Shown: piece by piece, positions 40,766-48,328 of the stretch
Numbering within the stretch: position 1 is the stretch's first letter
Layout: each line of letters begins with the position of its first letter
Assembly: GCA_964651475.1 (NCBI GenBank)
Contig: CAZYXV010000009.1
Span: forward strand, 88,075-152,074
Length of the DNA stretch: 64,000 bases
DNA from: JBGSMF01 sp964651475
Lineage (GTDB): Bacteria; Chloroflexota; Anaerolineae; Fen-1058
Direction: 5' to 3'
Translations under genes and position numbers: made by a program
Notes under the pieces: generated by a model
What the model was told of the DNA's origin: nothing
What the model saw: only the letters and a program-made list of their open reading frames with translations
Databases searched by the model: none

Positions 40766-43038
40766 ACGATATTATCTCGCAATGGCAAGGTGAGATGGAG
40801 CGGCATGGGGCAATACTTGCAAAAATCTGCCTGGGTTTCTCGGAAACTGACCATTGCCGGACTGCTCAAAATTTCTTCCAGGCGTACATTGGTCAGGTTG
40901 CCGGGCAGCGCAAGCCTGGCATATTCTGCGGCATTGCAGGGTAAAACGCTGCCGTCGCCATAAAGGATAGCCTGAGTATAGGGCAAGGTGCAATGTCGAG
41001 TGAACAACGGGTCTGACCAATAAATGCCCTGGGCATAGTTTTCGAGAGGATTTGTCTTCTCAGGGTACAAAAGGTCCTGGATGATCGAAATAGATTTGGA
41101 CTTGTTCTGATCGGATATTTCCAGTGACCTGAGGATATCCTGGCAACACGGGATAACCACCTCTTTAAACCTTTTCAAGGACTCGATTGTAGGGAGCAAG
41201 GCGCTTCCATCTTGGCCCCATTCCAGGTAGGATAGTTTCACACTCGACGCCCCCAGGTTTGCCGCAAGCCTGATCATCTCTGGCAGGTCCATCAAATTTC
41301 GAGAGGTCAATACCATGCGGACGGCGAACCATAAGCGATCGTCGTATGCACTGGCGCTTTGGATAGCCTCGACGCAGCGTTTCCACGCCCCGTGGCGTCT
41401 ACGCAAAGTGTCATGTACACTTGGCTTGGGAGAGTCTAGCGAGAAATTGATGCCTTTCAGACCACAGTGGCACAGACGCTGCAGCATTTTCGGCGAAAGG
41501 TAGCCCCCATTAGTATTCAAGACCGGGATCATTTCCAAGTCCCGGATCGCCTGGATCATCTGTGCGAGAGAGGGATAAAGCAATGGCTCTCCGCCGCTGA
41601 TTGTGACGACCTGGAATCTCATTTCTTTGATTTGAATGAAAATGTCTTGCCACTGTTTAAAAGTCAGGCTGTGTGCATCGGCGTTCCACCAGCCTTTTGA
41701 TCTGCCCTGGCAAGCGGCACAACCATAAGTGCATTTCATCGTCGGTTTTACTACGGCGGTCGCATAGTTGATGGAGCGTCGAGGTGTTGGGCAGGCTAGA
41801 ATTTCTTCCAGATTTGGCAAGAACAAGCGGTCTTTCACAAAAGACTCTTGCGCTGCAGTGTGCATCCGGCTCAACCTGGAAGAGCAATGGCCGCTTTTCG
41901 TAGAGTGTGCGTGGGCGATTGCTGCGACAGTATCGAGCATCGTTTCCGAGATTTCTGGCGAAGTGGTGAGTTCACGGCATTCAGCGAGTTTAGCCCGGTA
42001 GGTGGAAAGGTTAGAGAAAAAGTTGTGCAGCCGTTGCCATGTGATGTCTGGACTGTTGACGCCGATTTGGTATCGCTCGACCATGTTCCCGCAGTAATGC
42101 TGATCGTAAGTTGATAGCGGGATAGCATAGATGGGGGTTTTGAGGTAGATGGCCTCAGACAGCAAAGTATGCCCTGCCGTGGAGATCAGGCAGGATGCAG
42201 AGGCTAAATCTTGGGCAAAGCCTTGTTTGTCGAATCTTTTAAATTGAATATGCCTCAGGTCAGGCCTTGCCCCCGGGTTGAAATTAGCCGAGTTGGCGTA
42301 GACGATAAAGCGCCAGTCCTTGAACTCGGCCAGGGTCTCGATCACTGTTGACAACTCTTGCGCCATTGGGCCATAGGGCGAAAAATAGACCAGCGCCAAG
42401 TTGTCTTGTTTCTTAACCATCGGCAGGTTTCGGGTTTGCTCTTGCAAGGCAGCGATCTCGCTGCGCACTGGGGCGGGGACCAGTTCAACGGCATAATCCT
42501 TGTCTCGGCCGGCGTCAATTGGATAAAAAGAGCAGGCAAAGCGGGCTTGGGCGTAAGGGAAGAAATAACTCAGACGTGCCCGCTCTTCTTCTCTACTGAA
42601 TTCCCCCAAATCTGGAGTTTGATATCCCAGGAACTTGCTCTGCTGATCAATGGTCACCAGTGGGATTCCATATTCGTATGCAAAGTTTGCCGAAACGGGT
42701 TCATAGTCGCTGATACAGACATCGGGCGCGCCCTCGAAAAATGCACACGCCTTTTTAAAGGCTTCCAGGGTCAAATCATTCTTTCGGCGCAGGTTAACCA
42801 GATCATTCTTGTCTGTCTTTTCCCAGTCAATCCCATTCCGGTCGCTGTACACCCATGGCACGTGGACTTGCCAGAAAGGGAGGCGCCAGGGATTGTAGAG
42901 GTTCAGGACTTGGAGGCTTTTGCCGAAGCAGAAAACGGCGACCTGAGCGCCTCTCTGGATCAACTTTTCAATCACCAGCCATTGGCGAATCGAGTGCCCG
43001 TAGCCGATTCCACAAATACCAACGAGTGCTTTTCTCAT
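40762..43038 (-). CDS. Fusion of GT-B glycosyltransferase and radical SAM enzyme
   Basis: A 758-residue two-domain protein. Residues 1-375 look like a GT-B enzyme of the MurG/GT28 type: CGIGYGHSIRQWLVIEKL at the N-terminus, SDYEP near 110, and STAGHTLLSEAIYLKTPI as the donor-binding motif. After a linker of about 50 residues, a radical SAM domain begins with CTYGCAAC (Cys436, Cys440, Cys443), then TISGGEPLLYPSL and SLDSPKPS. The end has PCNAAEYARLAL and CKYCPMPL like a SPASM-type cluster. I know no characterised protein with this pairing. Start: ATG 43038; a TTG at 43059 would add seven residues. Confidence 0.85.
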   Translation of the reverse strand: MRKALVGICGIGYGHSIRQWLVIEKLIQRGAQVAVFCFGKSLQVLNLYNPWRLPFWQVHVPWVYSDRNGIDWEKTDKNDLVNLRRKNDLTLEAFKKACAFFEGAPDVCISDYEPVSANFAYEYGIPLVTIDQQSKFLGYQTPDLGEFSREEERARLSYFFPYAQARFACSFYPIDAGRDKDYAVELVPAPVRSEIAALQEQTRNLPMVKKQDNLALVYFSPYGPMAQELSTVIETLAEFKDWRFIVYANSANFNPGARPDLRHIQFKRFDKQGFAQDLASASCLISTAGHTLLSEAIYLKTPIYAIPLSTYDQHYCGNMVERYQIGVNSPDITWQRLHNFFSNLSTYRAKLAECRELTTSPEISETMLDTVAAIAHAHSTKSGHCSSRLSRMHTAAQESFVKDRLFLPNLEEILACPTPRRSINYATAVVKPTMKCTYGCAACQGRSKGWWNADAHSLTFKQWQDIFIQIKEMRFQVVTISGGEPLLYPSLAQMIQAIRDLEMIPVLNTNGGYLSPKMLQRLCHCGLKGINFSLDSPKPSVHDTLRRRHGAWKRCVEAIQSASAYDDRLWFAVRMVLTSRNLMDLPEMIRLAANLGASSVKLSYLEWGQDGSALLPTIESLKRFKEVVIPCCQDILRSLEISDQNKSKSISIIQDLLYPEKTNPLENYAQGIYWSDPLFTRHCTLPYTQAILYGDGSVLPCNAAEYARLALPGNLTNVRLEEILSSPAMVSFRETQADFCKYCPMPLHLTLPLRDNIV

Positions 43039-43152
43039 CCCTGAACCAACTGTGTACAAAGCTAAGGATTAAGAATTAAATAACCGGCTCACCTTGACGC
43101 CGGAAAGCGCGTAAACCTATCGGCGCACGGGCAAGCTATTTAATCCCCAGCC

Positions 43153-44292
43153 CTAAGCAGACACGCCCGCGATTGACTCGTATAGTTGGGTCAATTTGTG
43201 TGCATTGGCCGCAATGCTCAACCCACGCTGTTCGAATAAGCGTATTGCTTCTATGCCCTTTGTACAAGATATGGGGGTTTGTGCGGCAACGAGGGCAGCT
43301 TGCGCCCACCTCTTGGCCCCAGCCTCTAGCGCCATAAAGTTTACACTTTCCGGCTGCGCGGCGGCTTGGGTGGTGATAGTATTGGCGGCGATGCAAGGCA
43401 ATCCAACCGCCTGAGCTTCAAGGAGTGCTCTCCCAAGCCCCTCGTACAAAGATGGAAAAACAAACACGTCCATGGCGTGCAACAAGCGAGGTACATCGCT
43501 TCTTTCCCCAAGGAAACGAACCTGGTTTGCTAACCCCATACGCTGAGTTGATTCCTCGACCAGAGACCTGAGAGGGCCGTCTCCGACCAGCAAGAAGAGT
43601 GTATCGGGCTGGATAGATATGATCTCCTGCGCGATCTTCTGGATGAATGAATAGTTTTTGGCGGGCCGAAAATTTCCCACGTGTCCAATTACGTGGGTTC
43701 CATTGGGGATGCCCAATTCCGCCCTCACATCCCTGCGATCCACCTTATCCTGGAAGGGCGTGAAATCAATACCTGTGACAAGTTGGCAACGCCCATTATC
43801 CATAACGCCTTTCCAGAATGTCCCCTCTGCCGCCTCGGTCGAGACAGCCATCAAGTGGGTGGCATGGCACTTGATCCAATGACGCATCAGTGCCCGGTAA
43901 ATTAGCGGGGAAAATTTTCCACGTTTCCCATCCTGTGTGCTCCTGGCGTGAGCAATACGGCCGGGCGCGCCTGCTCGATGCGCCAGGCGCAACACGACTC
44001 CGCTCCAGAGCTGCACATGGCTGTGAACGACTTGGTAGGGGCCATTTTCATATAGAAGGCGGCTCAGGTTCGCAGCGTATTGCGTGTACCGCTTGGGCTG
44101 TCCGCAGCAGAGCACTTGCGCGCCATACGAGCGCACACACTCTTCGTACATCCCCCCAGGGCGGTTAACCATCACATCCGCCTGTATTCGCTGGCGATCC
44201 AAGTGCTTGACAAGTTGCGCTACCCAGGTCTCGACGCCGCCGCATTCCAGGCTTCCGAGCACATGTAGGACACGCACAGGATCTTTAGACAT
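43153..44292 (-). CDS. GT4-type glycosyltransferase
   Basis: A 379-residue GT-B enzyme: N-terminal GSLECGGVETWVAQLVKHL, middle HSHVQLWSG, donor half from VIGHVGNFRPAKNYSF, and the E-x7-E signature FPSLYEGLGRALLEAQAVGLPCI. Close in type to enzymes that extend exopolysaccharide repeat units. It overlaps the polysaccharide deacetylase by eight bases. About 115 bases separate it from the GT/radical SAM fusion. Confidence 0.88.
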   Translation of the reverse strand: MSKDPVRVLHVLGSLECGGVETWVAQLVKHLDRQRIQADVMVNRPGGMYEECVRSYGAQVLCCGQPKRYTQYAANLSRLLYENGPYQVVHSHVQLWSGVVLRLAHRAGAPGRIAHARSTQDGKRGKFSPLIYRALMRHWIKCHATHLMAVSTEAAEGTFWKGVMDNGRCQLVTGIDFTPFQDKVDRRDVRAELGIPNGTHVIGHVGNFRPAKNYSFIQKIAQEIISIQPDTLFLLVGDGPLRSLVEESTQRMGLANQVRFLGERSDVPRLLHAMDVFVFPSLYEGLGRALLEAQAVGLPCIAANTITTQAAAQPESVNFMALEAGAKRWAQAALVAAQTPISCTKGIEAIRLFEQRGLSIAANAHKLTQLYESIAGVSA

Positions 44293-45220
44293 GCTGTTCC
44301 CCGCGAAGGCAAGTCCCTTTGTTTATAAAACGATCAAGCTCGTCGTCGGCAATTCGGGGGATTTCATATTTTTTCTCCCAGTCCGGGACAGGGTCGGGAA
44401 CCACTTTGAAAGCACAAGAATACCCGGCAGACTTGAGGAGCTCAATGCATGCCTGATTGTAATCCTGCGGCTTGCCATTGGGGTAGGCAAACGAAATGAC
44501 AGGGCGTCCTAATTTTCGTTCCAGCAGTTGTTTGGATTGGACAATTTCGAACTCTGCCTCCGCCGGGGTAAGATTGGTCAAAATTTCGTGGTTAACCGAG
44601 TGAGAGCCAACGGTTACGAGGGGATCGCGGGCCATTTCAGCCAACTCGTCCCAAGACAGGCCCCGGTAATTTTCTACGCTGCCAGGCGAGTCGTCTACTT
44701 GGGTTTTATCCTTTAGCTGCTCAAGAACTTGGTCTCGCAGCGCTGGCCTCAGTTTTTTTAGTATCTTTTTGATCTCTATCACGGCCGTTACTTTCTCTCG
44801 ATCAGTAGTACATTGCCAGGTGCGTTGACTGTGAGGTAAAAGCAAGCTGACCGCATCCAATTCTGTTCGATTAATCCAATGTTCCACCAGGTCAACCCAG
44901 AAAAATCTATCCTGGCTCAAAAAGCCTGGGGAAACAAAAATCGTAAACGGCATTGCATAGTCTCTGAGTAAAGGCCAAACGAGCTTGTAGTGGCTTTTGT
45001 AGCCATCATCAAAGGAAAGAACTATTTCATTGCCTGAGAATGCTTGATTGGAGATTCGAGCGAGAAATGATTCTAATGAAATCACTTTGCAGGAACGATT
45101 CACCAAGGTCTGAATATGGCGTTCGAACTCGTGCAGCGGCAAGTGCTTGCGAGCGAAATTCTCAATGCCTACCGATTGTGAAATTGTGACACCGTGGTAA
45201 CAAAAAACTGTGGGCATCAT
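44285..45220 (-). CDS. Polysaccharide deacetylase family protein
   Basis: A 311-residue NodB-fold metal-dependent deacetylase. Metal and catalytic residues are in LSFDDGYKSHY (Asp71, Asp72) and GSHSVNH (His207, His211); FAYPNGKPQDYN gives the usual Pro-Asn-Gly strand. It has no signal peptide, so it acts in the cytosol, probably on a lipid-linked or soluble acetylated sugar intermediate. It is the first gene of the minus-strand operon of the island. Confidence 0.88.
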   Translation of the reverse strand: MMPTVFCYHGVTISQSVGIENFARKHLPLHEFERHIQTLVNRSCKVISLESFLARISNQAFSGNEIVLSFDDGYKSHYKLVWPLLRDYAMPFTIFVSPGFLSQDRFFWVDLVEHWINRTELDAVSLLLPHSQRTWQCTTDREKVTAVIEIKKILKKLRPALRDQVLEQLKDKTQVDDSPGSVENYRGLSWDELAEMARDPLVTVGSHSVNHEILTNLTPAEAEFEIVQSKQLLERKLGRPVISFAYPNGKPQDYNQACIELLKSAGYSCAFKVVPDPVPDWEKKYEIPRIADDELDRFINKGTCLRGEQHV

Positions 45221-45439
45221 TCGTCAAATCCACCCTGTTTCCGCGACTTGCATTTAATGTGAAATGAACTCGTCCTCTTCGCATTCGTCTAGTAAGAATT
45301 ATCCTGGCTGGGCCAAAGACTGTGATAACGCGCGAGGAATTTTTGTTTTGTTGTGACAGGTGCCGGCTTCCCGCTTGGGTATGGGGATTGTAGCACGAGG
45401 GGAACGAGGTGTCAAAGTTGCTGACAATCACTTCCATCC

Positions 45440-45483
45440 GCCTCCAGGTGCTTCAGCCCTACGGTTACGCGGGGGGTCTTGCT
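45440..45483 (+). pseudogene. Fragment of a VTT-domain gene
   Basis: The DNA reads LQVLQPYGYAGGLA in the plus frame and matches IQALRPYGYAGVFA of the intact VTT gene at 27205-27245. About 33 of 38 bases agree and most differences are silent third-codon changes. Frame and similarity are lost on both sides. It is best read as a remnant of a second VTT-like gene. Confidence 0.55.
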
Positions 45484-45553
45484 TGTTTGGCAATACCACA
45501 GGGTGTGATTGCTAACTTGTAATTGGGGCAAGATCTCGGCGATTGGTGACTTG

Positions 45554-45581
45554 TTGACATAAGCGAGAATCAGTGTAAACT
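45554..45581 (+). promoter_or_regulatory. Probable promoter of the LCMT-type methyltransferase gene
   Basis: A perfect TTGACA (45554-45559), 16 bases, and TAAACT (45576-45581). The leader to the ATG at 45747 is about 160 bases long. Confidence 0.6.
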
Positions 45582-45746
45582 ACCTGTGCAGGTGCAGGGC
45601 GCATTGGACTGGCGAAGGGCAGGGGAAATCCAATGGACAAAAAGCGCAGCGGCCTCCGGTGCAGAGTGGCTGGCGATGTGTCGGTATTGGCTGGGCCAGT
45701 CAAGCGTTTGCCGGGGCTGTTTCTCAAAACGCCCTGAGGAGAAAAA

Positions 45747-46580
45747 ATGCTGGAACAGACGACCCCAGATCAATTGCTAGGAGCGACGGCGCGCTGGACG
45801 GCCGCCGTGCGCGCAAGAGAGAGCGCACGCCAAGATGCCCTGTTCAATGATCCCTGGGCAGCCGCGCTGGCGGGTCCAGAGGGCCAAGAGTGGATCGCGT
45901 CCCGCTCGGCAGACAGCGTCTCACCGATTGTTTTGCGGACCCGCTTTTTCGATGACTTTATGCAGCGGATCACATTCCAAAACGGAATTCGACAGGTTGT
46001 GCTGGTGGCGGCGGGGCTGGATACGCGCGCCTTTCGGCTCAAGTGGCCCGGGCAGACGCAACTCTTTGAGCTAGATCAATCTCCGGTCTTGCAACACAAA
46101 GACCAGGTTCTCCACTCAGCCGGCGCACAGCCAAACTGCGCGCGGCAGGCCATTCCGGCCGATCTTACTACGCCCTGGGAAGAACCTCTCATCAAAGCTG
46201 GCTTTAATTCGCGCCAGCCCTCTGGCTGGCTGCTTGAAGGATTACTCTTTTACCTCCCCAACGAGAGCGTCTTGCGTCTCCTCGACCAGGTAACGGACCT
46301 GGCAGCGCATGGGAGCTGGCTGGGCTTTGATATCGTCAATAGCATCACACTGACCTCTCCTTTGACCAAGCCATGGGTTGAAATGCAAGCCCAATTGGGC
46401 GCGCCCTGGATTGGCACGCTGGACGACCCAGAAGAGTTTTTGGGCGCGCGCGGCTGGCAAGTCACACTCACCCAGGCCGGCCAGCCAGATGCTAATCACG
46501 GCCGTTGGCCTTATCCTGTCATCCCCACCAAAATGCCCGGCATCCCGCACAACTGGTTTGTGACGGCGCAGAAGGAATGA
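45747..46580 (+). CDS. LCMT/PPM1-type class I SAM-dependent methyltransferase
   Basis: A 277-residue protein of the leucine-carboxyl-methyltransferase-like family: ATARWTAAVRARES at the start, FNDPWAAALAG, VVLVAAGLDTRAFRL as the SAM-binding segment, FELDQSPVL at the end of strand 2, and WLLEGLLFYLP. Bacterial members methylate small molecules or polyketides; the target is unknown. GAGGAG precedes the ATG. Confidence 0.88.
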   Translation: MLEQTTPDQLLGATARWTAAVRARESARQDALFNDPWAAALAGPEGQEWIASRSADSVSPIVLRTRFFDDFMQRITFQNGIRQVVLVAAGLDTRAFRLKWPGQTQLFELDQSPVLQHKDQVLHSAGAQPNCARQAIPADLTTPWEEPLIKAGFNSRQPSGWLLEGLLFYLPNESVLRLLDQVTDLAAHGSWLGFDIVNSITLTSPLTKPWVEMQAQLGAPWIGTLDDPEEFLGARGWQVTLTQAGQPDANHGRWPYPVIPTKMPGIPHNWFVTAQKE

Positions 46581-46749
46581 ACAGGGAACATTGCCCATCT
46601 TGATAATCCTGATTTTTCCACAAAACACTGCTGGGTTGTGTGTAAATTCGTTCCGCCCGCAGTTGAACCGCGGGCGAACCAGCAAATTGCAAAGATTTGC
46701 GATACCTCCGCTTTGCCGCAGGCATACTCCAAAGTGAGGGCAGATAAGA

Positions 46750-47451
46750 ATGGATTCTGATCGAAAACTGTGGAACCAACAACAGCAAATGTTACAGCGG
46801 GCTTTGCGCTCGGGCGACCATCAACAGGCGATTGAATTGTTCTTGAAGCAGCACGCCATGGTTCACTCGGCCAGGCTGGCCCGACCCAGGCTGTGGTCTT
46901 TTGAAGATGAAATCTGGCAAGACGCCACCGAAGAAATTATCCGCCGCATTCCACCCGCCAGCGATCATTCTATCGCCTGGTTGTTCTGGCACATGGCCCG
47001 CATCGAAGACGTCACCCTGAACCTGCTGGTCGCCGGCAGCCCTCAACTGTTGCATCGGGGTCACTGGCTTGAGCGTTTGCAGATTGCCGCGTGCGATACG
47101 GGCAATGCGATGGATGCGGCCGGCGTGGCTCACCTCAGCGCCACGATTGACCTGGAGGCGCTGCGGGCTTATCGCCTGGCCATTGGCCGCCGGACGCGCG
47201 AGATTGTCAGGCGGCTCCAGCCAGGGGAGTTGAAACAAAAGGTTGACGCCGCGCGCTTGCAGCAAGTGATGGATGAAGGGGCAGTGGTTGAAGCGGCGAG
47301 AAGCGTGGTAGAATATTGGGGCAAACGCACCATAGCCGGGCTGTTGCTCATGCCGCCCACCCGGCATAACCTGATCCATCTGAACGAGGCCTGGCGCATC
47401 AAGCAAAAAATGAGTGGCGTTATGGCCAGCCCGCCTGGTATAGACTTTTAA
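46750..47451 (+). CDS. DinB-family metal-binding protein
   Basis: A 233-residue four-helix protein. Likely metal-binding histidines are in AWLFWHMARIEDV and RHNLIHLNEAWR, the spacing used by the DinB/YfiT superfamily. Members include thiol-dependent transferases (bacillithiol or mycothiol S-transferases) and many of unknown role. Between it and the preceding methyltransferase lie 170 bases with two small hairpins. The next gene follows after 27 bases. Confidence 0.8.
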   Translation: MDSDRKLWNQQQQMLQRALRSGDHQQAIELFLKQHAMVHSARLARPRLWSFEDEIWQDATEEIIRRIPPASDHSIAWLFWHMARIEDVTLNLLVAGSPQLLHRGHWLERLQIAACDTGNAMDAAGVAHLSATIDLEALRAYRLAIGRRTREIVRRLQPGELKQKVDAARLQQVMDEGAVVEAARSVVEYWGKRTIAGLLLMPPTRHNLIHLNEAWRIKQKMSGVMASPPGIDF

Positions 47452-47481
47452 AAGAAGCAGGCAATAACAAGGAGGTCAATG

Positions 47482-48201
47482 ATGCAACCTGATCCAACTC
47501 ACCTGCTTGAGATTATGGGTCCCGATATTCCCCTCGTCGGGCTTTATGATGCGCCTGACCCATCGCCGTTTGCGCCCCTGGTCAGGCCAGTGCCCAGACA
47601 GCACACGTGTATTTTTGCTTTCTACCCCAACTGGCTCAACGGCGAAACGCTGCACATCACCCGCGATAACTATGGCTGCGGCGGAGCCGGCCGCGCGCTG
47701 TGCAGCGTCGAGACGAGGTCGCGCAATGACTTTGTCAAATTTCTTGTGGACGACGAGGGGCTGAAAGCGTCCCACGAGCTGATGAACCAATGGCTTGACG
47801 CCAGCAAGCCATACCAGCCCGAATACTCTAACGTCCTCATCGGCCCCTTGCGCAAGGATCAATATGCTTATCTCAAGACCGTCACCTTCTACGTCAATCC
47901 TGACCAATACAGCATCCTTGCGCTGGGCGCTCAGTATCGCAGCGCCCCAAGCGACCCGCTGCCCGTGATTGCGCCGTTCGGCTCGGGCTGCGCGCAACTG
48001 GTGGGATTGTTTGGCGACTTGAGTATTCCGCAGGCCATTACCGGCGCGACAGACATTGCAATGCGCCAATATTTGCCCCCGGATATTTTGGCTTTCACGG
48101 CGACCAGGCCGCTGTTCGAGCTGCTTTGCGCATTGGACGAAAAGAGCTTTCTCCACAAGCCCTTCTGGAAGCGGCTCAGAAAAGCGAGAGAAAAAGCATA
48201 G
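47482..48201 (+). CDS. DUF169-domain protein
   Basis: A 239-residue protein with the DUF169 pattern: a CIFAFYPNW segment, ITRDNYGCGGAGRA with paired glycines and Cys, LKTVTFYVNPDQYSIL, and PFGSGCAQLVGLFGDL. The conserved cysteines suggest a redox or metal role, but no function is established. GGAGGT lies six bases before the second ATG, which I take as the start; the first ATG at 47479 is only three bases away. Confidence 0.78.
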   Translation: MQPDPTHLLEIMGPDIPLVGLYDAPDPSPFAPLVRPVPRQHTCIFAFYPNWLNGETLHITRDNYGCGGAGRALCSVETRSRNDFVKFLVDDEGLKASHELMNQWLDASKPYQPEYSNVLIGPLRKDQYAYLKTVTFYVNPDQYSILALGAQYRSAPSDPLPVIAPFGSGCAQLVGLFGDLSIPQAITGATDIAMRQYLPPDILAFTATRPLFELLCALDEKSFLHKPFWKRLRKAREKA

Positions 48202-48328
48202 CTGAGCGCGGCCAACCAAGTGAGGGGATGTTCCTGGATTTCGCGTGGTACCTGTTGCGGCCTAGCTGTTACCCAATTCCAGCGCCAGGCAATAGTTGAA
48301 AGCAATGCGGGTCAACGCCAAGACACAG

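Larger units (their letters stand above)
45221..45746. other. Long intergenic region at the right edge of the island
   Basis: These 526 bp separate the deacetylase gene (minus) from the methyltransferase gene (plus). I see a fragment of a VTT gene (45440-45483) and a plus-strand promoter (45554-45581) with a leader of about 160 bases. A short frame at 45586-45780 has no family resemblance. Confidence 0.6.

Noticed and set aside
45586..45780. 64-codon plus-strand frame before the LCMT-type methyltransferase
   Set aside because: Cys/Arg/Trp-rich with no ribosome site, overlapping the start of a clear gene in another frame.
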